64,000 bases of DNA from Enterobacter sp. C2 (GTDB taxonomy: Bacteria; Pseudomonadota; Gammaproteobacteria; Enterobacterales; Enterobacteriaceae). Position 1 is the stretch's first letter, and each line of letters begins with the position of its first letter. The DNA lies in assembly GCF_019880405.1 (NCBI RefSeq), contig NZ_CP082269.1, forward strand, positions 1,116,001 to 1,180,000. The letters run 5' to 3'. The translations under genes and the position numbers were made by a program. This document shows positions 18,001-26,799 of the stretch, piece by piece. Under the pieces are notes generated by a model. That model saw only the letters and a program-made list of their open reading frames with translations, searched no databases and was not told the origin of the DNA.

Positions 18001-18971
18001 CGGAAACCGACGCCGAGCTAACCATCGCCGCGCTGTTTGCCGAGCTGTTGGCCTGTGAGGTCGAGGACGTCAGCGCTGACTTCTTCGCCCTTGGCGGCCA
18101 CTCGCTGCTGGCGATGCGGCTGGCGGCGCGGCTTAGCCAGGCGTTCAATCGTCAGGTGACGCCGGGGCAGGTGATGGTGGCCTCCAGCGTGGCGAAGCTG
18201 GCCGCGCTGTTGGCGGCCGATGCCGGGGATGGGCGACTGCAAAACGTAGGCTACGAGACGATCCTGCCTCTGCGGGAAAGCCACGGGCCGACGCTGTTCT
18301 GCTTCCACCCGGCCTCCGGCTTTGCCTGGCAGTTCAGCGTCCTGGCGCGCTATCTCAGCCCACGCTGGTCGATCGTTGGCATTCAGTCGCCGCGCCCGGC
18401 CGGGCCAATGGCCACCGCCGCCACGCTGGATGAGGTATGTGACGCCCATCTGCAAACCCTGCTTGACCAGCAGCCGCACGGTCCGTACTACCTATTGGGT
18501 TACTCCCTTGGCGGCACGCTGGCGCACGGGATCGCTGCCCGGCTACAACAGCGTGGCGAAGCGGTAGCTTTCCTTGGGCTGCTGGATACCTGGCCGCCGG
18601 AGACGCAGAACTGGGCAGAGAAAGAGGCCAACGGACTCGATCCTGAGGTACTGGCGGAGATCAATCGCGAGCGGGAGGCATTCCTTGCCGCCCAGCAGGG
18701 GCAGGCGTCAGGGGAGCTATTTAACGCTATCGAGGGCAACTATGGCGATGCGGTCCGCCTGCTGACCAGCGCCCGTAGCCTGCCGTTTGAGGGTAAAGCG
18801 ACGCTGTTTGTTGCTGAACGCACGCTGCCCGCTGGGATGGATCCTCAGCAGGTCTGGTCACCCTGGGTGACGGCGTTGGATATCTATCGGCAGGACTGCG
18901 CCCACGTGGATATTATTTCACCGACGACCTTTATCGCTATTGGCCCACTATTAGCAGAATTGCTTAATTAA
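15084..18971 (+). CDS. entF: Enterobactin synthase NRPS component EntF
   Basis: EntF activates serine, condenses it with 2,3-dihydroxybenzoyl-EntB and cyclises three units to enterobactin. The 1295-residue protein (E. coli 1293) reads condensation (HHLLVDG at 138-144), adenylation (FTSGSTGRPKGV core, then LYGPTEAAVD and YRTGDVARW), peptidyl carrier (LGGHSLL, phosphopantetheine Ser1007) and thioesterase (GYSLGG, Ser1141). The start at ATG 15084 is preceded by AAGGAG at 15072-15077. The reading frame is open further upstream, through ybdZ, but that extension is not coding. Ser1007 must be modified by EntD, which is not in the window. Confidence 0.97.
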   Translation: MSKRLPLVAAQTGIWMAETLSTLPNAWSVAHYVAIDDGELEEALFAEAIVTGMSHADTLRSRFVEDGGEVFQWIDASMPLMPPAVYDLRDSIDPHAAALAVMQGDLAQNLRVDGGQPLVHHALLRLGEQRWYWYQRYHHLLVDGFSFPAITRHIAAIYTAWRHGEPTPASPFTPFAEVVEEYQRYRDSETWHRDAAYWREVSQSLPPPVSLSASPLPGRAATADIVRLKLTLDTKAFSRLAAQNGSCQPADLALALVSLWLARLCGRMDYAAGFIFMRRMGSAALCATGPVLNVLPLAVNVDPAETLAALAQKLAARLKKMRRHQRYDAEQIVRDSGQVTGDRALFGPVFNVKMFDYQLDIDGTAGTTHTLATGPVNDLEIALIPDETGGLAVEILANRQRYDVAELSTHAARLDALLRQFADNPTLRCGEAALILPAEQEKIDRINDTAVNLPATTLSALVAAQSEKTPDAPALADARWQFSYREMREQVIALAQELRQRGVRPGDSVAVALPRSVFLTLALHAIVEAGAAWLPLDTGYPDDRLHMMLEDAQPRLLITADDQLARFSAIPQLAYLCYSAPLPVTNAPALALSMPEHTAYIIFTSGSTGRPKGVMVGQTAIVNRLLWMQATYPLSAQDVVAQKTPCSFDVSVWEFFWPFIAGAKLVMAEPDAHRDPLALQAFFARYGVTTTHFVPSMLSAFVASLTSDRAQESGGTLRNVFCSGEALPTDLCREWESLTGAPLHNLYGPTEAAVDVSGYPAYGEALAEVNGPSVPIGYPVWNTGLRILDSMMQPLPPGVAGDLYLTGIQLAQGYLGRSDLTASRFIADPFAPGERMYRTGDVARWLANGAVEYLGRSDDQLKIRGQRIELGEIDAVMQALPDVAQAVTHACVLNQAAAVGGDARQLVGYLVSASGQPLESAALIEQLRAQLPPHMVPTALVQLDALPLSANGKLDRKALPLPTPAAASGGRAPETDAELTIAALFAELLACEVEDVSADFFALGGHSLLAMRLAARLSQAFNRQVTPGQVMVASSVAKLAALLAADAGDGRLQNVGYETILPLRESHGPTLFCFHPASGFAWQFSVLARYLSPRWSIVGIQSPRPAGPMATAATLDEVCDAHLQTLLDQQPHGPYYLLGYSLGGTLAHGIAARLQQRGEAVAFLGLLDTWPPETQNWAEKEANGLDPEVLAEINREREAFLAAQQGQASGELFNAIEGNYGDAVRLLTSARSLPFEGKATLFVAERTLPAGMDPQQVWSPWVTALDIYRQDCAHVDIISPTTFIAIGPLLAELLN

Positions 18972-18978
18972 TAGACCG

Positions 18979-19006
18979 TCACGCCTACCAGATATGGTGG
19001 GCGTGA
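18979..19006 (+). terminator. Hairpin after entF
   Basis: TCACGCCTACCA (18979-18990) pairs with TGGTGGGCGTGA (18995-19006) with one wobble and a GATA loop, eight bases after the entF stop. There is no T run, so it may be an mRNA 3' stabiliser or a Rho-dependent site rather than an intrinsic terminator. Confidence 0.45.
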
Positions 19007-19109
19007 TAACCAAAGTCAAATCTTGGTTCAGATTAATCCTATTAGGAGCTATTATAGGCGCATCGGATGTCAATAATGCTTTCGTAGCAAATCAGGATAG
19101 AGTCTACAG

Positions 19110-20249
19110 ATGTCAATGTCAGATATTAAGCAGGATACTGAAGTGCAGTTACGCACATATCCTGTTGAACCTCATCATACCCATGAAATTGATTTCCTCA
19201 CGCTCCTTGATCTTCTGTGGTGTGCAAAAAAGCAGATCTTCACTTTTGCTTTGGCCTTTGCCTTTGTCGGGCTGCTGCTCTCGTTTGTGCTGCCACAAAA
19301 GTGGACTAGCGTGGCCATCATCACTCCGGCTGAGCAGGCGCAGTGGCGGCCTTTGCAAAGTCTTCTGATGGAGCTAAAGGTGCTTGAAGTTGAAGTGCCC
19401 GTTACCAAAGCCGACGTTTTTAACCAGTTCATTAAATCATTCAGCTCCCAGTCGCTGCTGGAAGAGTATTTCCGCAACTCAGACTATCTGAAGGCCCGCC
19501 TGCCGGATGAGAAACTTGATCCCGTCGAGTTTCAGCGGGAAGTGGTCCGCCTGACGGAAAAAATGAAGATCATCGATAACGCTTCGCCAAAAAGCGCTGT
19601 GGAGGTGCCCTTTACCTCCTGGACATTGAGCTTTACCGCGCCCACGGCGGATGATGCCCAGGAAGTGCTGACGGGCTATATCGATTATGTAGCAACAAAA
19701 GTGGTAAAAGAGACGACGGACAACCTGCGTAATACGCTGGCGTTAAAAACACGCTTTGAGCAGGAGAAGCTGAACCTCGATCGTGTTCGCCTGACTAACC
19801 AGCGTGATATTAAGATTCAGCGTCTGAATTACTCGCTTGAAGTGGCTAACGCTGCGGGCATTAAAAAGCCGGTATATAGCAACGGCCAGGTTGTGAATGA
19901 CGATCCGGACTTCTCTATTACGCTAGGAGCGGATGGTATTCAGGAAAAGCTGCGGATTGAAAAATCGCTGAAGGATATTGCCGATCTTAATGCCGATCTG
20001 CGTAATCGTGAATATTATGTTGAGCAATTGCAAAAATTAAATGTAAAAGATATTGCATTCTCTCCGTACAAATACCAGCTGTCACCATCGTTACCTATTA
20101 AGCAGGATGGCCAAGGCAAAGCACTGATTATTATTTTTGCCATGCTGTTAGGCATCATTATTGGTAGCGGTGTCGTTCTGCTACGCAATGCGATGCTGGC
20201 ACGTAGCTTGCCGCCGGTTCCGCCTGAAATGGTATTAGAGTCGGCATAA
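19110..20249 (+). CDS. fepE: Wzz-family LPS O-antigen chain-length regulator FepE
   Basis: FepE is a polysaccharide co-polymerase of the Wzz family, which in Salmonella sets very long O-antigen chains. Despite the name it is not needed for iron uptake. The 379-residue protein has a first membrane helix at about residues 41-60 (FALAFAFVGLLLSFVLP), a long coiled periplasmic domain with the Wzz hallmark SWTLSFTAPT, and a second helix near 332-352 after SPSLPIKQDGQGKA. It lies 138 bases after entF in the same direction. The start is ATG 19110; ATG 19116 is also possible. Confidence 0.93.
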   Translation: MSMSDIKQDTEVQLRTYPVEPHHTHEIDFLTLLDLLWCAKKQIFTFALAFAFVGLLLSFVLPQKWTSVAIITPAEQAQWRPLQSLLMELKVLEVEVPVTKADVFNQFIKSFSSQSLLEEYFRNSDYLKARLPDEKLDPVEFQREVVRLTEKMKIIDNASPKSAVEVPFTSWTLSFTAPTADDAQEVLTGYIDYVATKVVKETTDNLRNTLALKTRFEQEKLNLDRVRLTNQRDIKIQRLNYSLEVANAAGIKKPVYSNGQVVNDDPDFSITLGADGIQEKLRIEKSLKDIADLNADLRNREYYVEQLQKLNVKDIAFSPYKYQLSPSLPIKQDGQGKALIIIFAMLLGIIIGSGVVLLRNAMLARSLPPVPPEMVLESA

Positions 20250-20251
20250 AT

Positions 20252-20320
20252 GCCCGGCGGCGCTGCGCTTGCACGGGCCTACAAATTAAGTAGGCCAGGT
20301 CAGGGTCAGCGCCACCCGGC
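20252..20320. repeat. BIME: two inverted REP elements between fepE and fepC
   Basis: A REP unit at 20252-20281 (GCCCGGCGGCGCTGCGCTTG, then CACGGGCCTA) is followed by a second in inverse orientation at 20290-20320 (GTAGGCCAG...CCACCCGGC). Together they form a palindromic BIME in the gap between the convergent fepE and fepC genes. A near-identical REP lies at 46350. Confidence 0.8.
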
Positions 20321-20335
20321 GTTAAAATCCGTGGG

Positions 20336-21130
20336 TCACGTTCTGCCCAGCGGCACCACCAGCGGTGTATGCGCCACCGGATCCTCGATAATCATACAGC
20401 GTAACCCGTAGACGGCCTCAATCAGCTCTGCCGTCACAATCTCTTTCGGCGCCCCCTGGGCCACCATTTTTCCATCCCGCAGGGCAATCAGATGGGTAGC
20501 ATAGCGGCAGGCCTGGTTCAGGTCGTGCAGCACCGCCGCCAGGGTGTAGCCCTTCTCGCGGTTCAGCTCGCTAAGCAGCTCCAGCACGTCAATCTGATAG
20601 CTGATATCTAACCAGGTTGTGGGCTCATCCAGCAGCATAATCGCCGTCTCTTGGGCCAGCACCATCGCTATCCACGCCCGCTGGCGCTGGCCGCCAGAGA
20701 GCGTATCCACGCTTTGTAAAGCCAGATCCGCCACGCCGGTGGCCTGCATTGCCCGCTGCACGGCACGATCGTCCTCCTGTCGCCAGCGGGTAAACAGCGG
20801 TTGGTGCGGATAGCGGCCGCGGGAGACCAGCTCCTGCACCGTAATATCGCCCGGCGTGGTGGCGTTCTGCGCCAGCAGGCCGATGCGTCGCGCGACCTCT
20901 TTACTGTTGAAGCGCTGGATCTGCTCGCCATCAAGGTAGACATGCCCCTCGGTGGGCGTCATCAGGCGGCTCAAGGTACGCAGCAGGGTCGATTTGCCGC
21001 AGCCGTTGGGGCCAATGATGGCAGTAAAGTGGCCATCGGGAATGGCTACGGAGAGATTATCCGCCACCACTTTTTTACCGTAGCCAAGCGTTAAGCTGTC
21101 GCCGCGCAGACGGGCTGTTAAATCGGTCAT
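20336..21130 (-). CDS. fepC: Ferric enterobactin ABC transporter ATPase FepC
   Basis: FepC powers inner-membrane uptake of ferric enterobactin with FepD, FepG and FepB. The 264-residue protein shows Walker A GPNGCGKST, the ABC signature LSGGQRQRAWIAM, Walker B IMLLDEPTTWLD and a switch histidine in VLHDLNQA. Length matches E. coli FepC (271) closely. It is the last gene of fepDGC; its start overlaps the fepG stop by four bases. Confidence 0.96.
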   Translation of the reverse strand: MTDLTARLRGDSLTLGYGKKVVADNLSVAIPDGHFTAIIGPNGCGKSTLLRTLSRLMTPTEGHVYLDGEQIQRFNSKEVARRIGLLAQNATTPGDITVQELVSRGRYPHQPLFTRWRQEDDRAVQRAMQATGVADLALQSVDTLSGGQRQRAWIAMVLAQETAIMLLDEPTTWLDISYQIDVLELLSELNREKGYTLAAVLHDLNQACRYATHLIALRDGKMVAQGAPKEIVTAELIEAVYGLRCMIIEDPVAHTPLVVPLGRT

Positions 21131-22119
21131 CTTTTGCGGGACTCCTTGATTAACAAGACGATAAGGTAGATACCGCCCAGGCTTACGGTGATCACGCCGA
21201 CCGGAAGCTGATAGGGAATAAACAGCCGCTGGGCGCAGAGATCGGCAGTCAGCAGCAGCAGCGCGCCGCAGAGCGCCGCCTGGGTCAGGCCCCAGCGCGC
21301 CGTGCCGCTGATGCGCCGGGCAATGTGCGGCGCAACCAGCGCCACGAAGGAGATCGGGCCAGCGAGAGCGGTCGCCGCCGCCGTCAGCACCACGGCGACC
21401 AGCATCAGCATCAGCCGGGAACGCTCGACGCTGACGCCCAGCGCGCAGGCGGTGTCATCGCCCATCTCCAGCAGCCGCATCCGCCGCACCAGCAGCGCGG
21501 CGCAGACCAACATCAGCAGCAGGATCGGCGCGGAAGGCCAGGTTTTAGCCCAGGTCAGGCCGTTGAGCGAGCCGGCGTTCCATAGCCCGGCGGTGAGGGC
21601 GGTCTCCAGCGAGGCTTTAATCAGCAGCCAGGTATTGAAGGCGATCAGCATCGCGCGAACGCCAATGCCGATAATGATCAGGCGAAAGGTCTCAATGCCG
21701 TTGCGCCAGGCGAGGGCCCACACTACCAGCGAAGTGAGGATACCCCCGGCCATCGCCGCAAAGGCAATAGCCGTGAGATCCTGGCCATACAGCACCATCG
21801 CTACCAGCACGCCGCTCCAGGCACCGGTGTTGAAACCCATGACGTCGGGGCTGCCCAGCGGGTTACGCATCAGCGACTGGAAAATCGCCCCGCTGACGCC
21901 CAGCGCGCCGCCGATGAGGAGTGCCATCAGCACCCGGGGCAGACGCCACTCGTTTACCACCAGCGCAATGCCGCGCGGCGCATCGCCGGTAAAGGCGGCC
22001 AGCACCTGGCCGGGAGAGAGCGGCACCGTGCCGCTGCACAGGCTCCACAGGGCGATCATCACGCTGACGAAGGCCAGCAGGAGAACGCTAACAATGAGAC
22101 GGCGGGAGGGGGCGATCAC
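21127..22119 (-). CDS. fepG: Ferric enterobactin permease FepG
   Basis: FepG is one of the two FecCD-family permeases forming the ferric enterobactin channel. The 330-residue protein is highly hydrophobic, with about ten membrane helices. It carries the family motifs NPLGSPDVMGFNTGA and GPISFVALVAPHIAR, which contacts the ATPase. It overlaps fepD upstream and fepC downstream by four bases each. Confidence 0.96.
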   Translation of the reverse strand: MIAPSRRLIVSVLLLAFVSVMIALWSLCSGTVPLSPGQVLAAFTGDAPRGIALVVNEWRLPRVLMALLIGGALGVSGAIFQSLMRNPLGSPDVMGFNTGAWSGVLVAMVLYGQDLTAIAFAAMAGGILTSLVVWALAWRNGIETFRLIIIGIGVRAMLIAFNTWLLIKASLETALTAGLWNAGSLNGLTWAKTWPSAPILLLMLVCAALLVRRMRLLEMGDDTACALGVSVERSRLMLMLVAVVLTAAATALAGPISFVALVAPHIARRISGTARWGLTQAALCGALLLLTADLCAQRLFIPYQLPVGVITVSLGGIYLIVLLIKESRKR

Positions 22120-23123
22120 ATCGCACCTCCGCGACGGTGGCGACGCACCAGAAAGATTAACACCGGCGCGCCGATAAAGGCGCTGACCACCGACACCCGC
22201 AGCTCGCCCGGCACGAGTAGTCTGCCAATAATATCGGCAAACAGCAGCAGGGCAGGGGTAGCCAGCAGCGTCACCGGCAGGGACCAGCGGTGGTCGGCCC
22301 CCACCAGCCAGCGCGCCATATGCGGCATCATCAGGCCAATAAAAGCGATCGGGCCCGAGACGGCGGTCGCGCTGGCGCAGAGGACGGTGATAGCCAGCAG
22401 GCCCAGCAGCTGGGTACGGGCCACTCTGCTGCCGAGGGCGGTGGCGGTGTCGCTGCCAAGGCTCAGGCTATTTAGCGCCCGGCTCAGCAGAAGGGCAATC
22501 GCCCCCGCGATCAGCACCGGAACCAGCACGATACGCAGCGTCTGTAAGGTACGCACGTCGAGGGAGCCAGCCTGCCAGAAGCGCAGCTGGTCGTAGACGT
22601 CTGGGTTAAGCAGCGAGATCCCACTGGAGAGCCCCTCCAGCACTGCGGCCAGCGCAACACCCGCCAGCGTCAGGCGCACCGGGCTTAGCTGCCCGCCGCC
22701 CGCGCTGCCGGTAAAAGCCACCACCAGCGAGGCCGCCAGTGCGCCGCAGAAGGCCAGCGCCAGCTGCTCGGTGGGGGAGGAGAGGCCCAGCAGCGCCGCG
22801 CCGAGCACGATAGCAAAACTTGCTCCGGCGTTAACGCCGAGCAGGCCGGGATCGGCGAGGGGATTACGAGTCAGGGTCTGCATCAGCGCCCCGGCGAGGC
22901 CCAGCGCGCCGCCGACCAGCAGCCCGGCCAAGGTGCGCGGCAGGCGGGCATCAAGCACAATCGTGCAGTCGGCGCTTTGACAGGTGCCGGAGAGGGCATC
23001 CATTACAACGGAGAGGGGCAGCGGTTTGGCCCCGATCAGCAGGCTGAGCACGCCTGCTATCAGCAGCAGTAGCAATAATCCGCCCACGGCCCATGGGCGC
23101 GCCGGATTAACGGAAAGCGACAT
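22116..23123 (-). CDS. fepD: Ferric enterobactin permease FepD
   Basis: FepD is the partner permease of FepG. From ATG 23123 the product is 335 residues (E. coli 334), with about ten membrane helices and the motifs NPLADPGLLGVNAGASF and GPIAFIGLMMPHMAR. An upstream in-frame ATG (23213) would add 30 residues, but it reads through the Fur box and the start region of entS. ATG 23123 has an AGGGAC ribosome-binding site and aligns with the known N-terminus. The gene is divergent from entS and heads the fepDGC operon. Confidence 0.95.
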   Translation of the reverse strand: MSLSVNPARPWAVGGLLLLLLIAGVLSLLIGAKPLPLSVVMDALSGTCQSADCTIVLDARLPRTLAGLLVGGALGLAGALMQTLTRNPLADPGLLGVNAGASFAIVLGAALLGLSSPTEQLALAFCGALAASLVVAFTGSAGGGQLSPVRLTLAGVALAAVLEGLSSGISLLNPDVYDQLRFWQAGSLDVRTLQTLRIVLVPVLIAGAIALLLSRALNSLSLGSDTATALGSRVARTQLLGLLAITVLCASATAVSGPIAFIGLMMPHMARWLVGADHRWSLPVTLLATPALLLFADIIGRLLVPGELRVSVVSAFIGAPVLIFLVRRHRRGGAM

Positions 23124-23140
23124 AACAACGTCCCTGATGT

Positions 23141-23159
23141 GATAATGATAGTAATTATC
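23141..23159. promoter_or_regulatory. Fur box in the fepD/entS divergent promoter
   Basis: GATAATGATAGTAATTATC matches the 19-base Fur consensus at 17 of 19 positions. It lies 18 bases upstream of the fepD start and 77 upstream of the entS start. It should repress fepDGC and entS when iron is plentiful, as known for this divergent region in E. coli. Confidence 0.88.
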
Positions 23160-23235
23160 GTTATCGATCTTATTACGGTATGTTAGCATGTGCGGCTTAA
23201 AAACTGGTATCAAAAGTTCGCATTAAGGCTTTGTT

Positions 23236-24474
23236 ATGACCCGACAATCCTGGCTGATCAACGTCAGCCTGTTGAGAACCCATCCCGCGTTTCGCGCTGT
23301 TTTTATTGCCCGTTTTATCTCGATTGTGTCGCTGGGGCTGCTCGGCGTCGCCGTGCCGGTGCAGATCCAGGCCATGACCCACTCCAGCTGGCGGGTGGGG
23401 CTGGCGGTGACCCTGACCGGCGGAGCGATGTTTGTTGGCCTGATGCTCGGCGGCGTGCTGGCGGACCGCTACGAGCGCAAGCGCCTGATCCTGCTGGCGC
23501 GCGGCACCTGCGGTGTTGGCTTTATTGGCCTCTGCCTCAACGCCGCGCTGCCGGAGCCTTCGCTGCTGGCGATCTATCTGCTCGGCCTGTGGGACGGCTT
23601 TTTCGGTGCGCTGGGCGTCACGGCGCTGCTGGCCGCCACCCCGGCGCTGGTGGGGCGGGAGAACCTGATGCAGGCCGGGGCGATCACCATGCTCACCGTG
23701 CGGCTGGGATCGGTTATCTCACCGATGCTTGGCGGCCTGCTGCTCGCCTCCGGGGGCGTGGTGTGGAACTATGCCCTGGCGGCGGCAGGAACCTTTATCA
23801 CTACTCTGACCCTGCTGCGTCTGCCTCAGCTACCCCCGCCGCCTCAGCCGCGTGAGCATCCCCTGAAGTCGCTGCTGGCGGCGTTTCGCTTCCTGCTGCG
23901 CAGCCCGCTGATCGGCGGTATCGCCCTGCTGGGCGGCCTGCTGACAATGGCCAGCGCGGTACGCGTGCTCTATCCGGCGCTGGCGATCCACTGGCAGATG
24001 TCAGCCGCCGAGATCGGCATCCTCTACGCGGCCCTGCCGCTCGGGGCCGCCGTGGGGGCGCTCACCAGCGGCAATCTGGTCCAGCGTCCGCGCCCTGGGG
24101 CGATTATCCTCTTCTCTACTCTCGGTGCTTTTATCGCCATCGCCCTGTTTAGCCTGATGCCGGTCTGGCCGCTGGGGGTGCTGTTTCTTGCCCTGGCGGG
24201 CTGGCTGAGCGCCATCAGCTCGCTGCTTCAGTACACGCTACTGCAAACCCAGACGCCGGAGGCGATGCTGGGCCGGATCAACGGCCTGTGGACGGCGCAG
24301 AACGTTACCGGGGATGCAGTTGGTGCGGCATTGCTGGGGGGGATGAGCGTGGCGATGACGCCCGCCGCCTCGGCCAGCGTCGGCGGGGCGGTGCTGGCGG
24401 TGACGGGCGCGATACTGATCCTGCTTCTCGGTGAACTGCGGCGTTTCCACCACAGCCCACCCGTTGACGCTTAA
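23236..24474 (+). CDS. entS: Enterobactin exporter EntS
   Basis: EntS is a major-facilitator transporter that moves enterobactin across the inner membrane to the periplasm. The 412-residue protein (E. coli 416) has about 12 membrane helices and the MFS loop motif [13 protein letters not shown] near residues 73-85. The central stretch [19 protein letters not shown] is nearly identical to E. coli. The gene is divergent from fepD and ends tail to tail with fepB, overlapping four bases. Confidence 0.96.
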   Translation: MTRQSWLINVSLLRTHPAFRAVFIARFISIVSLGLLGVAVPVQIQAMTHSSWRVGLAVTLTGGAMFVGLMLGGVLADRYERKRLILLARGTCGVGFIGLCLNAALPEPSLLAIYLLGLWDGFFGALGVTALLAATPALVGRENLMQAGAITMLTVRLGSVISPMLGGLLLASGGVVWNYALAAAGTFITTLTLLRLPQLPPPPQPREHPLKSLLAAFRFLLRSPLIGGIALLGGLLTMASAVRVLYPALAIHWQMSAAEIGILYAALPLGAAVGALTSGNLVQRPRPGAIILFSTLGAFIAIALFSLMPVWPLGVLFLALAGWLSAISSLLQYTLLQTQTPEAMLGRINGLWTAQNVTGDAVGAALLGGMSVAMTPAASASVGGAVLAVTGAILILLLGELRRFHHSPPVDA

Positions 24475-25439
24475 CTAAACAGCGTGGAGAAGCGCTTGAG
24501 CAGCAGAGTGGCGCTGTAGTAGTCGAGGCGGAACGTCTCGGTGCCGAGGGCATAGACGCGTTTGTTCTGAACCGCACTCAAATGGCTCAGCAGCGGGTTG
24601 GCGTAAATAGCCTCGGCGTCTTTCTCGTTACCTGCGAAGAGGAACAGCGCTTCGCCATTCAGTCCGGCGGCAAGGTTCTCCCCGCCCAGCTGGATGATAT
24701 CGTGCCGCTTGCCCTGACTCTGGCTGGCGTGTAGTCCTTCAGGCAGCGTCGCCAGGGTAAAGCCCAGCTGCGAGAGCAGCTGCCCCTGGGCTGAGTCCGC
24801 GGTCCACAGGTTGGCACTGTGCGCCGCCGGGTTATAGACCAGGGCGCTGACCGGCTGCGGCGTTAGCATCATCTGCTGCTTCACCTTCGCCAGCTGCTGA
24901 TTAAAATCGCTAATGCGGGCTTTGGCCTGCTGCTCCTGACCGGTGATCTCCCCGAGCTGGGTGAGCAGCGTCTGCCAGCTCTTATCGTCGTAATTGATGA
25001 TCAGCGTCGGGGCAATAGCGGAGAGCTGATCGTAAAGTGCCAGCGCCGAGTCGCCTCCGGTGGCACTGATGAGGATCAGATCCGGCATCTGGGCGGCGAC
25101 CGCCTCCGCATTCGGCTCACCAATATAGAGCCGGGCAAGCTTGCGCTGCTTAGCGATCTCGCCCCATTGGCGCAGGAAGCCGTTCTCGTCGGCAACGCGG
25201 TTGTTTGGCGCGGTTGCGCCGCTGGCCACCACCGGGGCGTCAATCGCCAGCAGCGAGCCGGTGAGGGTGACGCTGGTTGAGACAATGCGCAGAGGTTTAT
25301 GATCGAGGGTATGAACGCCCCGGCTGTCAGCGATCTGGCGCGGCCAGTCGGCTGCGTGGGCTACAGAAAATCCTAAAACAAAAAGACCCAGCATGAGCAG
25401 GGACTTAAGCGAAAGCGGGGGGAGTCTCACGGCGTGCAT
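24471..25439 (-). CDS. fepB: Periplasmic ferric enterobactin-binding protein FepB
   Basis: FepB captures ferric enterobactin in the periplasm and passes it to FepDGC. The 322-residue precursor has a signal peptide of about 29 residues ([16 protein letters not shown]) and a type III binding-protein fold, with [19 protein letters not shown] and [13 protein letters not shown] segments as in E. coli (318). It is divergent from entC and controlled by the Fur-box region between them. Confidence 0.96.
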   Translation of the reverse strand: MHAVRLPPLSLKSLLMLGLFVLGFSVAHAADWPRQIADSRGVHTLDHKPLRIVSTSVTLTGSLLAIDAPVVASGATAPNNRVADENGFLRQWGEIAKQRKLARLYIGEPNAEAVAAQMPDLILISATGGDSALALYDQLSAIAPTLIINYDDKSWQTLLTQLGEITGQEQQAKARISDFNQQLAKVKQQMMLTPQPVSALVYNPAAHSANLWTADSAQGQLLSQLGFTLATLPEGLHASQSQGKRHDIIQLGGENLAAGLNGEALFLFAGNEKDAEAIYANPLLSHLSAVQNKRVYALGTETFRLDYYSATLLLKRFSTLFS

Positions 25440-25456
25440 CCTGTTATTGTGCGGCT

Positions 25457-25587
25457 AATGCTTCTCATTTTCATCATTGCGCCGCCGGATGCAAGTTTTT
25501 AGCCGCACAAAACTGCGCTCTCTGAGGTTGACATCGCCCGGGATAACTCTTAGCTTACCGACCAAAATATAAATGATAATAATTCTT
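25457..25587. promoter_or_regulatory. fepB/entC divergent promoter with Fur-box-like sites
   Basis: The 175-base gap has two candidate sites. One, 25569-25587, contains ATGATAAT and matches the Fur consensus at 13 of 19 positions, just upstream of entC. The other, about 25457-25479, is an AT-rich ATTTTCATCATT-type stretch close to fepB. Known control of this region by Fur in E. coli supports the call. Confidence 0.65.
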
Positions 25588-25614
25588 ACTACCTTTATCG
25601 TTTCGGAGAGGGAT

Positions 25615-26790
25615 ATGGATTTGTCAATGGCAGAGGAGACTCAGCTTACCGTGAACACGCTGGCATCAGACCAATTTTTCTTTATGTCGCCGTATCGCAG
25701 CTTCAGCACCTCGGGCTGTTTTATGCGCATCAGCGAACCGGCTAACGGCGGGGACGATCTCAACGGCGCCTTCCAGCAGCGGCTGGCTCAGGCGTTCAGC
25801 GAGGCCAAAAAGCAGGGAATTGCCAGGCCGATTGTGGTGGGCGCCATTCCGTTTGATACCACTCAGCCCTCGGCGCTGTTTATTCCCCGCGCCTGGGAGC
25901 GTTTCTCCCGTCCCGAGAAGCAGCACTCCGCACGCTACGTCCAGGGGGGGAATGCCCTCAGCGTGGTCACCCGCAAGGCGATCCCCGAGCATCCGGTCTT
26001 TACCGATATGGTGGCCCGCGCCGCCGCGCTCACCGCCACTCCGCAGGTCGATAAGGTTGTGCTTTCCCGCCTGATCGATATCACCACCGACAAACGCGTA
26101 GACAGCGGGGCGCTGCTGGAGCGGCTGATTGCCCAGAACCCGGCCAGCTTTAACTTCCACGTGCCGCTGCCCGACGGCGGCGTGCTGCTGGGGGCCAGCC
26201 CGGAGCTGCTGCTGCGTAAAGAGGCGGCGCATTTTAGTTCCCTGCCGCTGGCCGGCTCTGCCCGTCGTCAGCCGGATGACATGCTGGATCGCGAGGCGGG
26301 CAACAAGCTGCTGGCCTCTGAGAAAGATCGCCACGAGCATGAGCTGGTGACCCAGGCGATGAAAACCGTGCTCGCCCCTCGCAGCCGTGAGCTGACCCTG
26401 CCGGATTCACCCCAGCTGGTGAATACGCCAACCCTCTGGCATCTGGCTACCCCTATCGAAGGGGTGGCGCAGGCGCAGGAGAATGCCCTGTCGCTGGCCT
26501 GTCTGCTGCATCCAACCCCGGCGCTGAGCGGCTTCCCGCATCAGGCAGCAAAAGATCTCATTGCCGAGCTGGAGCCGTTTAACCGCGAGCTGTTCGGCGG
26601 CATCGTCGGCTGGTGCGACGCCGACGGCAACGGCGAGTGGGTCGTCACTATCCGCTGCGCGCGCCTGCACGACAACCAGGTCCGCCTGTTTGCCGGGGCG
26701 GGGATTGTCCCGGCCTCGTCGCCGGAGGCCGAATGGCGCGAGACCGGCGTAAAACTCACCACCATGCTCAACGTTTTTGGTTTGCATTAA
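25615..26790 (+). CDS. entC: Isochorismate synthase EntC
   Basis: EntC converts chorismate to isochorismate, the first step to 2,3-dihydroxybenzoate. From ATG 25615 it is 391 residues, exactly the E. coli length, and begins [16 protein letters not shown] lies just upstream. An upstream in-frame ATG at 25573 lies inside the Fur box and is rejected. Chorismate-binding motifs are visible: [20 protein letters not shown] and the C-terminal [12 protein letters not shown]. It heads entCEBAH. Confidence 0.96.
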   Translation: MDLSMAEETQLTVNTLASDQFFFMSPYRSFSTSGCFMRISEPANGGDDLNGAFQQRLAQAFSEAKKQGIARPIVVGAIPFDTTQPSALFIPRAWERFSRPEKQHSARYVQGGNALSVVTRKAIPEHPVFTDMVARAAALTATPQVDKVVLSRLIDITTDKRVDSGALLERLIAQNPASFNFHVPLPDGGVLLGASPELLLRKEAAHFSSLPLAGSARRQPDDMLDREAGNKLLASEKDRHEHELVTQAMKTVLAPRSRELTLPDSPQLVNTPTLWHLATPIEGVAQAQENALSLACLLHPTPALSGFPHQAAKDLIAELEPFNRELFGGIVGWCDADGNGEWVVTIRCARLHDNQVRLFAGAGIVPASSPEAEWRETGVKLTTMLNVFGLH

Positions 26791-26799
26791 GGAGCAATC

